A stretch of 64,000 bases of DNA from Hyaloperonospora brassicae (Eukaryota > Oomycota > Peronosporomycetes > Peronosporales > Peronosporaceae). The position numbers and the translations under genes were made by a program. Shown here in pieces: positions 1-11,016 of this stretch (its first letter is position 1; the number at the start of each line of letters is the position of its first letter). The notes under the pieces are model-generated. The model did not search any database and had not been told where the DNA came from. It saw nothing but the letters and a program-made list of their open reading frames with translations. Location: contig CANTFL010001447.1 in the NCBI GenBank assembly GCA_947650285.1, positions 124,001 through 188,000 of the forward strand, read 5' to 3'.

Positions 1-3000
1 CCCCATCCTCGGGGGCACTTTTCTCGATCTCGGGGCAAGCAGCAAGTAGCTGTCTGTACAGTGACATCGCGTAGCATTATTCATCCTCCACTTCATGAAG
101 CGACGCCAGTACCCGCACCACATCCTCTGAGGTTCTGCACACGAACAAGGCTATGATCACTTAATCCGTTGCAACGTACATATCCTCCCCTTTGTCCTTA
201 CAACGCGTGCGCAAGGCGAAGCATTTACGCGGGTCTATGTATTTTTCTTACATGCGAAGCCCCGAAAGCCCGCGGTGCGAGCGAGAGTTTGTACGTCTGG
301 GAGCCCAGGTCCGACCTGGTCAACGATCTGACCCTCTTTGCGAGCTCCTCGATCGTCCGGTCGTCGCTCTTGATGTCTTTGCGGGAGGCTGCGCCTACTG
401 CTGTGTCATTCGACTTCGTAAGACCGTCAATAACGGTACGGTCGTACCCCGTGCCGACTGATTTGCGTAAAGGCGCATGTATACGATAGAGCGTGACCTC
501 GTTGAGGTGTGTGATAGTTGCATTACGAGCAGCAGTACTTGTTTGTCGAAAGAAAAAAGTAATCCTGTTTGGACAGTAGAACTACATCCCAAGTTTTTGA
601 GCCTGTATTTCTGCTGTTCGTACAAGATTCCTTTCTTATATTATAGATGCATGCTATCTTGGCCTTCGTAACACGCATCGCCGGATCTTTCATTGCATCT
701 ACATATATGTAAATCCTTCTTTTGTTAGTCGGTGTCGAAAGTACCTTTGCGAACTTCTATTCTGTCTTCCATCGAAGAAGTCGCAAAGAAGTCTAGTCAA
801 GCAATTGAGTCAATTGAAGTTTTGTAAGGGGGGTGAGGTACGTTGTAAGCTTCGAGCGTAGCCCTATGGTATCGTCGTATCATCGGGAGTTAGGTCAATG
901 GCATCAATCGTTTCCGCTCAGTGTTGACTGCTTCGGAAATATAAGCTACAAATACGAAAGATATAATATCCCATAGGAAGCGACTACGTGTTCACATGCT
1001 TATAAATTGTATTGTAGTTGTAGTATTGGTGGAAAAACATCATGAGTATCGTTCAGAAGATTATAATTGACGTACTCTAACACTCGAAACCTGAGCTCTG
1101 TTGAACAACTTTGCTGCATCGACAAATCTGCATCCATCTTCACGGTTTCTAGACGTCCATCTGCATATCATAAACAACACGACCGATTCTGACAGATTTG
1201 CTAGTGACCTATACTGGCATCTTTGTTGCTTGACATCGTGACACTTCATCAGCATCGCGCAATCTATCAGCTTACTAGTCGCATTGCGTGTCTGTAAGCA
1301 GATGCATGATCACCTACATAAGCACCTAAGCTTCTGTGAGCCGCTTAGTATGTTGTTCCTTCCGGCTACCGTGTTAAAGACGTCGTCTAGCGACGCATGT
1401 ATCCGTTCCTGAGACATCCGTTACATTATTTGTTGTAAAGAGACACTACGACACAGCGCTTCCTTTTCCATCCATGTACTACGTCACCGTCAAGATTACA
1501 CACATGCATACCACGTCCAACCAGTTTGATTCGAATAAAATAGGTACATGAACGTGACCTTACATACAACACAAAGATATCACTGTCAGGCTACACCTGA
1601 TAGGCCAACACACATTTTCCTTCTCCCAAAATGCCTGACGACTGAAGAACTCGCAAGAGTTCGGACGAAATATGTAAGTGGGGAAATTGAGATGATACAC
1701 GTGGAGAGACCTGAGCGATCGCACAATGTGTTCATTTGCACGTCTAGTACCTCGTCGTCGTCCGAGCATTTTCGATTCTTCCCTTTTGCAATGTACAGTT
1801 GTGTAAATGCATTCTTCGACGCATTTGTTATTATCTTATCTTGTGGTGCACTCTTCTATTGTATTTCGTTCATTTGGTGCATTTTGCTCGGCGCGGCATG
1901 CAGTTCTCCTGCATTGTCGTTGCGTCATTTTAGTCGACTCGGGTCGCAGATGGTCGACGCATTGACGACTGTTGCACGAAAAGAGCACTTAAGAATGCCG
2001 GCGAGCAGCATTGCCATGAGACGCTATTGTGGCAAGACCTGGCTTGCATCGAGCTCATTCCAGCGTTTTCCATGACAAGTGAGATGAAGGTGGCTGGCGT
2101 TGGTGGGACCCTCTGTCTCTACGTAGAGTCATACTTACCTGCTGACCCCAATCACAACGGGTAAGCTAGTGACTTTTGTATACTTGGAGTTACACGCACA
2201 CCGGTGACTCGTTGTGATCCTTACTTACCATCTTGTCTCGACTGCTTCAGTGAAGACTGTATTGCGTGACACTTTCCTTTTGCACAATTCTCAGCTGTGA
2301 TACGAGGCAATAGGACGATAAACTATACTGTATCGCGTTGCACAGATGAAAGCACAGACGATTGTCTTGCCTCGACAATGAGAGGGCGGGTGGCTGTTGC
2401 CGAGCGACTTTCGCTACGTGACGCTTCCAATCAGGTCTGCATGTCTTAGCAAACAGCCCATCTCTTCGGCGGAAGCTCGTCTCTTCTTTATCTGGTCGAT
2501 GTGGATGAGGACCGACATTGGCAATATAGATCTGTTGTGTGTATGTTTGACGCGATAGAATGAGCCACCGAGGTATTGTAGCTAGAGATGCATCAGGGCC
2601 GTAGTAGTTGCAATCCTACGAGTTACCGCTGACGCGTGGATCAATAGTAGAAAGGCGAATCTTGTACGTCCGTGCAAATTTACCATGCCAGCATGTCCTA
2701 CACACAGATTGAGAACGAGAAGACATGTGGCGAGCAACTCGCCCGCTCGATGGATGGTCCCATTGTTATGCAATAAATTTGCTGTCCTAGAGGGATGCAA
2801 TTTTTGCAGTCCTATTGCGGTGAGAAAACCTGCCGTCGTCGTAAGATACTTTTGAATTGTACATTTTAAATGAAAAGTGTCTTTATCGTCGCGCTACTTT
2901 CGATAAGTATCCAGCGTAATGTAGCGCTATCTCGCTAACTCTATTTACGGCATCAGCTTAGCATAGCTCAAACGTCCTCGTCACAAAATGCAGACAATGT

Positions 3001-5126
3001 TGCTGAATAGACGAAGAGCAACCAGATTGCTGCGTACCGATGGCAACAGTTAAGTTTGGCATGTTGACACGAATGGTGCTGGGTACCTAATCCATCCCAC
3101 AAGTTTGCGACCATCATCATTTCTTCCATCACTTTATAATACGTGCCAGAAGACCTATTTGTGCACAGCCCTTACGTCGCCTCTCGTACATGAATTCGCA
3201 CTCCATACCGTCGAGTGCATTCGGACCTTGCTGAAGCTGCAAACGTCACGTGATCAGCGACTACGATGATTTCTGCATATTGTCAAACGACAGCTCGCAA
3301 TCAGATCCGCAATCGGCCAAACGTATGTAACTCACTAGCGCTGTATTTTGTGACGACGAAGGGACATGAAGGGAAGACTGAGGCAAAGGGACATCAAGGC
3401 ATGATTTGGGCAAAGATGGTCACTTGTGCCGGCAATGCCCTGTGCGAGGCGTTGATGTCGATCGAGATTTTTCGCTATCCTCGGCAGTCATGTCCACGCC
3501 AGTGTTGCGGCATAGGGGTTTGCTCTGTCATACGCTAAGCTGAAATCGGTGCGCCTCCTTCGATCGAAGCTAGAGATGCTGACTTTATGCATAAGTGGTG
3601 CTCGAGGAAAGCGTGTTGGACGATGCATTCGAAGACACAACGATACGAAAGGAAGGGAGATTCGCTTTCTATGGCGGAGGCAATCCCAAACGTGTGGATA
3701 CCCTGCACAAGCAGTAGTGGCGTTGCTATATTTCGTTGCTCAACCTCATCTTCTGCTGACCGGCCAAGCACTGGTCAAGATGTTGGGTCGGGCGGGATAC
3801 AGCCGAAGCAATCATCACGCGAGAATGTACCCGACTCGACCGTTAGAGCGAATGTATGTGTGTCATGAGTATGACGGGGATCAAGACAACTAGTGCGGAA
3901 GGATATTAGGAATAACGCTATGGTTGACCAAAGACCGCCGTCGTCTGTATGATCATCATTCGACATGGGCCAGCAAGATTGCCCGCACAAGACAACAGGA
4001 AATGTCACGACACACGAGAATCTGTATACCGACCTTTCGAGACTGAATGAGGTCTCATTGTCCGGATAGCACGAAGCAATGAGATGCGCAAGTATCCGAT
4101 ACAAACGACCTCACCGCCTTGTCACACACGCGTGACTTGCGAATAGGGTGGCTAGTTCGACGAAAGACTCGCCCCCTGCATTCATTGCAGCAACTTGCTC
4201 CGTGCGCCTGCAACACAATCATCTAACCGTTTACTATACTTGAAACTGATGGAGAATTCGAAGCCATGTGACCAACTGAGGAATCTATTGAGTGCACAGG
4301 TATAGTTCCTGCTGCACAAACGCGTCTCGACAAGTTTTTCGTGACGGTAGACACTAGCAAAAGTACTTCACGTGGAGATGACAAGGTGTGTGAGCGTGTA
4401 ACCCCGGATGCAATCTGCAGGCACACATGGAGTCTGTACATAAGCTGCAAACAAGCATCTATGTTCGACCAAGCTGGACTACTCGCCGCTGGTTCTATGA
4501 GCGCGTTTGCGGATGAGTTGAGAGACTCAAGCGGCAAATTCATCTTAGAGCGCCGCCGAGGGAGGATGCTTCTATCCTATGCATAGAATCGTAATTAATT
4601 GAGCTGAACAAGTAACGTCTCGTGTTACTCCGTAAGGCATTGCGACGACAGGTGACGACAACTGCAGAAGAGGATATGTCGTACATCGACACACCACTTC
4701 CGACGCGAAGAGATGCGAAGTGTAAGCAAAAAGCACGCACATGGCCTTTTGCAGCCGATCTTGCCTACGCGAATGGATCAAATGCGTGGTTGGTACATGC
4801 TCACTGAAAAGTGATTCGTGTGAAGGGATTGACAGCAAGTTTGGAACGGAAGTTTGCGATATGGATGTCTGCAAGTCAGCGTATGGTCAAACAGTCGAGA
4901 CCCTTTTCGTCTTGACGATTCAAGGAAATGTGCTTTCGCGAGCCACCAAAGTGTTTACCAGCCATTAGGGGCTTTTGAAAAGGGTACATCATCTGCAGAT
5001 TCTGATGTGTCCTTTAACTCTGACAACTGCCTTTGTCGCCGGTCATGATTTGCGGCCAATTGATAAATATCTCTGAACTGCTCATCACTGGTGATATGAG
5101 TGCGCTGGCGGATGAGTAGAGAGAGG
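1..5126. other. Gene-poor, decayed stretch
   Basis: I see no supported gene. The open frames are short, overlap on both strands, mostly lack an ATG and show no recognisable domain; the longest (1548-2075, +) has no domain I recognise. The only coding-like signal is the pair of related segments near 4.49 kb and 5.08 kb, listed separately. It reads as old intergenic or transposon-derived sequence. Confidence 0.6.
4485..4560 (+). repeat. Coding-like segment with a diverged second copy at 5078-5126
   Basis: Two stretches about 590 bp apart are similar to each other: one reads LLAAGSMSAFADELRDSSG (4485 on), the other LLITGDMSALADE followed by a TAG (5078 on). Many differences fall in third codon positions, as expected for old copies of one coding sequence. 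The second copy is interrupted at 5126 by the hAT transposon and would resume at 7515. I do not recognise the protein. The first lies in an 81-codon open frame (4341-4586). Confidence 0.4.
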
Positions 5127-5134
5127 GCTTTGTG
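5127..5134. repeat. hAT target-site duplication, left copy
   Basis: GCTTTGTG directly precedes the left end of the hAT element and is repeated exactly at 7507-7514. Eight bases is the normal duplication length for hAT transposons, so this fixes the left end at 5135. Confidence 0.9.
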
Positions 5135-7506
5135 CAGGCCTCACAAAATTATGCACAAGCTAAAAATAGGTATGCATGTGCATAAGTTAAGGACCGCGAC
5201 GTGCATAAACTAAGAGATTTTTTGGTGTTGCGCCGTTCCGCGCCGAGTCCGCCGACCACCCACGTTCTACTCATTTAGCTGACTGAACCCGCCACCCGAG
5301 CCCATTCCGATGCCGCCGCGCACCACTCCATTCCAATCCAAGCACTGCCTGGAGTTCGGTCTCGAGATTGTCTCCCGGGATAAATACGGCAACCCAACGG
5401 TGCAGTGCAACTTCTGCGCTTTCGAGGGCCGTGACCAGGTGACGGTCAACGAGGAAGGAATTCGGAAGAGCAAAAGCCGCGACGACACCAAGTATTTTAC
5501 GAAGCCGTTCGCGCCCTTAAACTACCAAAGTCACCTCAACGGGCAGCACAAGGAATCATGGGAGGCGTACCAGCAGTGCTCGACGTTAGCGAAGATGGCG
5601 TACTTCAAAAACAAGGTCCAAAACGCCAACACACTGCACATCCACATGGACCTGATCAGTGACACGATCGAGTACACGATCAAGGCGCTCATCGTTCAGA
5701 CGATCATCGGAGAGCTGTTCTTCAACACCGAGGCGATCGAGGCGCACAGCGACGACGAAGCGGAAGAGGACGTGGCGTCAGCAGCGTTCTACAGAATCGC
5801 CAAGCTAGCCAAGCAGAAGAAACACGCCATATTGTTGTTTAAGCCGGCAGAGCTAGCAGTGGAGGGGGCGGCGTCGTACACGGTGAATATCAAGAATCCG
5901 ATGCGATACCACTTAGTGATTGATCATGTTGGTGTAGGGATTTCGTTTAGGCAGACGGCTATCTCAATCGGACACGCCGAAAACCGGGCCCAACTGCCAA
6001 AGCTGGCCGGCATCAACGACCTCATAGTCGGCAAGTTCATCCGAGTGCAAGTCGCAATCGCGCTGAAACGTATTGCCGACATGCTCAGCAACGACGACCA
6101 GGTCTGGGCGCTCTCTTTGGCCGGTGACGTCAGCACACACCTCGGACATTCATTATTCGACCTGCGCCTGCGCTTGTACTGGCACGGCCGGCTCCTCAAC
6201 CTGCATCTGGTTGCGCTCCCCATGTTCGACCGCCACACAGCCGAGAACATGTTCAACATGATTGCCAAGCTGATGGACGCGCTCTTCCCGAATTGGCGGG
6301 ACAATTTGATCGGCGTGTCGAGCGACGGCGAGAATACGATGACCGGGCGCCACCGCGACCTCGTCACGAGGCTGGTGTCGGCCGCCGAGTACAATGTCCT
6401 GCGCGTCTGGTGCGCTCCCACCAGATCGACATCATTGCCAAGCAGAGTGCCGACGGAATCAACGGCGGGGCGTGGATAAAGTTTGCCTATTCCTACACCG
6501 TCTACCTGCGCGCTCAGAACAATCTGACCATCGAAATAGGCGTCAAGTGCCCCAAAAAGACGAACCGCTGGGTGCATCTCGGAAACGTGCTGAAATTTAG
6601 AGGAGAATTGGCGTAGGCTGATGATATTAACCGAGGAGAATCACGCCGGGATGCTGCCGACTGACTCGTGGTGGACCGTGACCTACTCTATCGCGTCGGC
6701 CATTAACGCGATCAACATCACATTTGCCCTGCTGCAGAACCGGTCTCTGCTGCTGGCGTAGCAAGAGGCCCACATCATGGTGCTAGTCGCCACGATCAAA
6801 ACCATGTTCGAACTCAAACTCATCGATCAGGACGATGCCGACCCGGAGGAGGACGACGAATTCGTGCGGTTCAAGACAATGCGTGTCCGTACCGACCACC
6901 TCGTCACCCTGATCGAGGATGAGGGATCAATGGCCCGCGATTGCTTGCTGCGCTTAGATGAGGCCGAGAAGACTTTCGTCCTGAAGCAGATTGTGGCCTA
7001 TACGGAAACGTTGGTGATCGACCTGCAAGCCGTGAGGGCAGAGCGCGACGACAACAACTTGCCGCGGGAGCTCGTGTCGCCACCAGTTCTACTTGGCGAA
7101 CTGATCGGACTTCTGCCGGCCTACTTCATTCGCGATGTGCTGGACCCGCACCGTGAGCGTATTCTACGCTTCTGGTCTGCTGAGGAAATCGACCAGGTCG
7201 AGGAGGATCATCGCCAGCTGGTCGCCGCCTACAAGAACGGTCCCATCCTGCGCTGTGCCATCGACGAGCACGACGTCAAGACAACCTTTGACGACGCCTG
7301 GGACGTGGCGCCTGGCAAATATCTGCGACTGCGCACAATTCTGAAATGGGAGGCGGACTCGAACAGAACGGACCTGAGGCATCTTTCGCTTGAAGGAATT
7401 TTCAAGCGAAGCAGCTTTGCTGCAGTAAACTGCGTCAAAACTAGCTTTGCATAAACTAACGCCGGTGGCGTGCATAAATCAAATTAGTTTATGTCTTAGG
7501 AGACCT
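5135..7506 (+). mobile_element. hAT DNA transposon with intact ends, dead transposase
   Basis: A 2372-bp element bounded by short imperfect terminal inverted repeats: left end CAGGCCTCACAA, right end read inward CAGGTCTCCTAA. It is flanked by a perfect 8-bp duplication, GCTTTGTG. The subterminal regions (about 5150-5220 and 7455-7495) carry repeated TGCATAAACTAA-like motifs in both orientations, as expected for hAT transposase binding sites. The single transposase gene reads left to right and is broken, so any movement would need a transposase in trans. The element sits in an older decayed coding-like segment. Confidence 0.9.
5310..7454 (+). pseudogene. hAT-family transposase, frameshifted
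   Basis: The reading frame starts at ATG 5310. It encodes a BED-type zinc finger near residues 33-80 (CNFC, then HLNGQH). A catalytic core of hAT type follows, with a first Asp in LAGDVST and a second in GVSSDGENTMTGRH. The frame is lost near 6418, where one base appears to be missing: the +1 frame continues with HQIDIIAKQS and hAT-like sequence to a stop at 6616. A further shift lies near 6610 and an in-frame TAG near 6758. After that the frame resumes (6777-7454) with the C-terminal dimerisation-like region ending in RHLSLEGIF. Two frameshifts plus one nonsense codon make it non-functional. Confidence 0.85.
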
Positions 7507-7514
7507 GGCTTTGT
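7507..7514. repeat. hAT target-site duplication, right copy
   Basis: GCTTTGTG, identical to 5127-5134, directly after the right terminal CCTG of the element. Confidence 0.9.
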
Positions 7515-8737
7515 GGCAAGTATTGTACGTAAGCGCATCTATTGTCGGTATTTAACAAAAGTATCGGTGATGCTACATCGCGTTGAAGAAGTGCGTGTTT
7601 GTGGAGACTCTTCAGAGAATTTGATTTGGGGTAATTTGATTCGGGGTTATCCCCATGATCTAAGAATTGTGTTTACGAAAGAAGGTAAAAAAGTAACAAT
7701 ATAGCGTAATATGACAATAGATAACATAGTACATTTAAAAGCTGTATCATTTGATAGTTCATATGTACATAAAAAGTCAAAAGGATATGTGTGGTAAATT
7801 ACGTAAGATCTACAAACAAAGACATGTTTACCCTAACTAAATGGAGCTAAATATGATCGCATAATAATCACATCTGCGCAGTAAGGCGACTACAAGAGAA
7901 CCTTTACATGCCGTTGAACATCTTTGCTCCTTTTTCCTATCCTACGCTGTGTCTTGAGGGACAGAAATCGGTACAAAGTTGATCGATTAGCACTTCGTAA
8001 TCGTTCTGCTGCTTACACTGCTCCCACTTGGAGTCTTGTCGGTGGATACGAGTATGATCTGCGAAGTTCAGTCGGGTATAGCCGTGAATCCGGTGTGACG
8101 CTTGGCAACCCGTCGCAATATCGTAATACGGCGACACACTCGGTCGGGTTGCGTACCATTCTGTATGTTTTTTCGATCAGGATATGTAGTAGATTACGCG
8201 TCAGTATCTCGGTGATGCTGTACGAGCAGAGTGCCGCGTCCTTCGTTTGCACGCGACTATTCGGTCCGAATTGCAACCGACGTAGTGCATGCTGCAACTC
8301 CTTGATGCTGCACCCACTGTCATGCCGTTGACATAGCACGATAGCGCAAATATGGACACCATGGATCTGCCAACGTATATTCCAGCTCTGACGACCACAA
8401 CTGCAAAGAGTGGCTCTATCGCCGAGAAGGAGCACACGGAAGAAGTGGTCTAGCGCATCATGCGCTTTTGGCGGTCATAGTGACGAGCACTGGAGCCTCT
8501 CGTCTTCACAATACTTCTGTCATGCTTCATCGATGGAATCCAGTACGTCGTGGAGCTACGGCCAGGTAAGACTGTGTCGCTCGCACAGATGCTGCCAGAG
8601 CAGTCCAATGTGAGTCGTCATGAGCCTTATCACAACAACGGACAGTATTCCGTCGCTCAGTACGTTGCTGTCATGACCTTAATTTGTAAGACAACAAACG
8701 TTGACCCGTAAGGCTCACTACAATGAGTTTTCGGTAC
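7515..8737. other. Decayed sequence between hAT and element A
   Basis: No intact gene. Just after the hAT the + strand frame stays open to 7704 and would continue the interrupted segment at 5078. Further on, 8351-8452 encodes a 33-residue open frame (MDTMDLPTYIPALTTTTAKS and on). About 8490-8610 reads, in another frame, as FIDGIQYVVELRPGKTVSLA, which looks like genuine but broken coding sequence. I do not recognise the source gene. Confidence 0.4.
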
Positions 8738-8742
8738 ACAGG
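8738..8742. repeat. Element A target-site duplication, left copy (ACAGG)
   Basis: ACAGG immediately left of the LTR start TGTAGCGG; the same five bases follow the other LTR at 16720-16724. Five bases is normal for Ty3/gypsy integrases. Confidence 0.9.
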
Positions 8743-9384
8743 TGTAGCGGAGCTACACAGCTCCTTAAGTCAGAGGAAGACTTTACGCTCAATGTGCAAC
8801 TTTGGTTCAAAGAACCCGACTCAGAGAGTCAACAGCTCAGAGAGCTTAAAGGGTGGTTCAGAGAACCCGACTCAGAGAGTCAACAGCTCAGAGAGCTTAA
8901 AGGGTGGTTCAGAGAACCCGACTCAGAGAGTCAACAGCTCAGAGAGCTTACGGTCCCCGTTCCTGAGGGACCAAACGATTCAAATGAATCACAGCACAGA
9001 GTGCTCGAGGACAAGCTACCTTTACAGGCGTTGCTTCTGTCCTCCCGATCAAAGACGCCTGAAAGGCACGTGTCTTATGTTGATCAAAATGGGAACTGAA
9101 TTTTATTTCTTCATTTAACCTAAAAGAACACCTTAGAACAACGTATTTAACCTGCCCTAAATAACCTCTTAAAAGATCTTGCAATCAATTGATGACAGAC
9201 ACCAGTCTTCAACAATTGATACGCTCACTGTGTTCTAATATTACCTTATAGGATACCCTCCTCTCGTGTGTGCACCACACCTATCGTCGGCTACCAGCCG
9301 ACGTGTAACCCCGTTACAATACCCCCCTCTCGTGTGTGCACCACACCTATCGTCGGCTACCAGCCGACGTGTAACCCCGTTACA
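8743..9384 (-). repeat. Element A 3' LTR with duplicated terminal 66 bp
   Basis: Starts TGTAGCGGAGC on the + strand and ends CCCCGTTACA. It is 642 bp, exactly 66 bp longer than the 5' LTR. The extra length is a tandem copy of the terminal 66 bp (9253-9318 and 9319-9384, one mismatch), each copy ending in TGTAACCCCGTTACA. So the element has two potential LTR edges on this side. Confidence 0.9.
8811..8950. repeat. 51-bp tandem repeat inside the element A LTR
   Basis: Units begin at 8811, 8862 and 8913 with AGAACCCGACTCAGAGAGTC; the third is partial. The same array sits in the 5' LTR from 16212. The C/D family LTR has only one unit. The period is a multiple of three, so a frame stays open through it, but I take that to be incidental. 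Confidence 0.85.
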
Positions 9385-9396
9385 CCCTCCCCCACC
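9385..9396 (-). promoter_or_regulatory. Polypurine tract of element A
   Basis: On the minus strand GGTGGGGGAGGG abuts the 3' LTR, the normal position and composition for the primer of plus-strand DNA synthesis. The identical tract is found at 59222-59233 in element D. Confidence 0.85.
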
Positions 9397-9491
9397 AGAC
9401 TGACGTTACCACAAAACGTCAATCGAACTTTTCCTCGAAGAGGACGGTGTGTGTGCGCTCTAACCTCACGGTTTGCAAAGCACGAAACACC

Positions 9492-10793
9492 ATGGCATCG
9501 CCACCTTACGAGTCCCCGACTCTCTCTTCTTACCTCGGCATTAATGTGGGGGAGGACTATGGTAGTGATACCGATGTCCGTGGTGAAGAACGGACAATGT
9601 CCAACTCACCAGTGCAAGAGGCATCGCCTCATACTGCACCAAACCCATTTGCCGAGCGTAGTGAGACCACCGCGTTAGAAACGCAGCATCATGCAACAGA
9701 TGCAGGTGAACACATCATCACCAACCCGCTCGATGAGCAACAAGAGTTGGTTATCCAACAAGAGGAGAGCGCTCAGCGCCGTATGCAGCTTTCTGCAGAC
9801 CTTGAGGGTCGTCGTGGCTATCAGTTCACGCCACTCAATGTGGAAGAGCGTATACGCCAAACGACAGGTCGTTCCCTGGCAACGTGGGCCATTGGCGCTG
9901 AGCCTACATCTTCTGATGAAGTGGCGAGCCGACAGGCACTTCGTGAGAGGTACCTGCAACCCTACTTGACAACTCTAAGTCAATACATGTTGCGACTTGA
10001 CACGCAAGCACGGGGTGCACCGGTGCCACCGATGAGGGGTATACCCATCCTCTTATTCGCAGGCGAATCTCCGGAGGAGGAGGACAACACTTTTGTGCGC
10101 TGGGTGCACCGGAAACGTCACCTCAGCAGCATGCTAGCTCTCAGAGCAAGTGCCAATGTGGCAGATGTTCGTCTCGAACGGAAGCTTCGGTATGACTATG
10201 CCAAGCTTAAGGCCAGAGGCCAATTGCGATTTCGCACCCGCTATGCTCCGGCTGTGCCGATGGAAGTGGGGGTTGGTCAAGCGGAACCAAACGACCCACC
10301 TGCTTCCACCACTATTGGTGGGAAGCGATATCGGTCGAAGGATGACCCCTGCCACGATGTTCAAAAACATCAACGGCGTACGGGCAATCCTGCCGAAGGG
10401 GTACCTCAAATTCCCACGAGTTCTCCGACTCCGGGTACCCTCGCCACTTTACCAGATACTGGTATTGACCCTGACGACGACGTCGTTTCAGGAGTCGTTC
10501 CACATGGAACTGGCGGTTCCCTTGCTCATCGAGCAGCGTCGGAGGTGGTCGGTATACCGAAGGAGGAGCACGAGAAGGTGCTTCTCGAGCTGAGTGGTCT
10601 CCGTGGGACGTTGGGTCAGACCCAGAGTGCGTTCGACGCAATGCGAGCCCGTGTTCGGGCGTTGGAGTTGGGCCAAGCCCGGATGGAGGCTCAGCTTGAC
10701 CTCCTGATACGGATTCAGCAACCGATGGCAAAGCCAACCTACCCGGCGCAAGCGCCTCCAAGTTCACGTGGGACGGATCCCGATACGGCTTAA
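9492..10793 (+). CDS. Antisense ORF (aORF) of element A, unknown protein, 433 aa
   Basis: Lies on the strand opposite to gag-pol, starting about 107 bp inside the 3' LTR. The start is ATG 9492 in the context AACACCATGG, which matches the element D copy. The protein begins MASPPYES. It has a conserved core with TWAIG, ILLFAGE, EEEDN, RKRHLSS and ADVRLERKLR, then a Pro/Thr/Ser-rich segment, then a C-terminal predicted coiled coil (EEHEKVLLELSGL onwards). By eye the D copy is about 60 percent identical, with conservative replacements, including in the 5' two thirds that overlap no other gene; that argues for selection on the protein. The last third overlaps the pol chromodomain (10312-10905) antisense. 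I recognise no domain. Antisense ORFs near the 3' LTR are known in some plant Ty3/gypsy lineages; whether this one is related I cannot tell. Confidence 0.8.
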   Translation: MASPPYESPTLSSYLGINVGEDYGSDTDVRGEERTMSNSPVQEASPHTAPNPFAERSETTALETQHHATDAGEHIITNPLDEQQELVIQQEESAQRRMQLSADLEGRRGYQFTPLNVEERIRQTTGRSLATWAIGAEPTSSDEVASRQALRERYLQPYLTTLSQYMLRLDTQARGAPVPPMRGIPILLFAGESPEEEDNTFVRWVHRKRHLSSMLALRASANVADVRLERKLRYDYAKLKARGQLRFRTRYAPAVPMEVGVGQAEPNDPPASTTIGGKRYRSKDDPCHDVQKHQRRTGNPAEGVPQIPTSSPTPGTLATLPDTGIDPDDDVVSGVVPHGTGGSLAHRAASEVVGIPKEEHEKVLLELSGLRGTLGQTQSAFDAMRARVRALELGQARMEAQLDLLIRIQQPMAKPTYPAQAPPSSRGTDPDTA

Positions 10794-10905
10794 GCATGCC
10801 AACGTAGAACACGGGGTGTGTGCGCAGTTTGCGCGGAAGGTTGAGCGTATACGCAAGTCCCTTCTTGGCGACGACCGTAAAGGGTCCAATGAAGCGCGGG
10901 CGCAA
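10312..10905 (-). pseudogene. Element A pol, C-terminal part with chromodomain
   Basis: Downstream continuation of the broken integrase. It begins with the integrase C-terminal barrel-like stretch RPRFIGPF...YTLNLPRKLRTHPVFYVG, then a Pro-rich linker. It ends in a chromodomain: FHVERLLKRRRRQGQYQYLV followed by KWRGYPESENSWE. Chromodomains in this position can direct integration to particular chromatin marks. The frame is cut from the rest of integrase by a TAA at 11017-11019. It overlaps the + strand aORF over about 480 bp, with pol wobble bases facing aORF second positions. Confidence 0.85.
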
Positions 10906-11016
10906 CTTCGTCTTGAAGACGGCGGATACTACATTTGTAGGTAGGTTTTTAGCATTGAGTAGAACTTGGTCTCCGACCTTATAACGTTCAATACAACCTC
11001 TGCCTTTGGCATCTGC

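Noticed and set aside
1548..2075. 175-codon open frame on the + strand with a hydrophobic stretch
   Set aside because: No domain, no homologous copy, no splice support, and surrounded by similar random frames; hydrophobicity is from T-rich codons.
8701..9099. Open frame with three EPDSESQQLRELKGWFR repeats
   Set aside because: It is created by the 51-bp LTR repeat, whose period is a multiple of three; it lies inside the LTR in both copies and vanishes in the single-unit LTRs of C and E.
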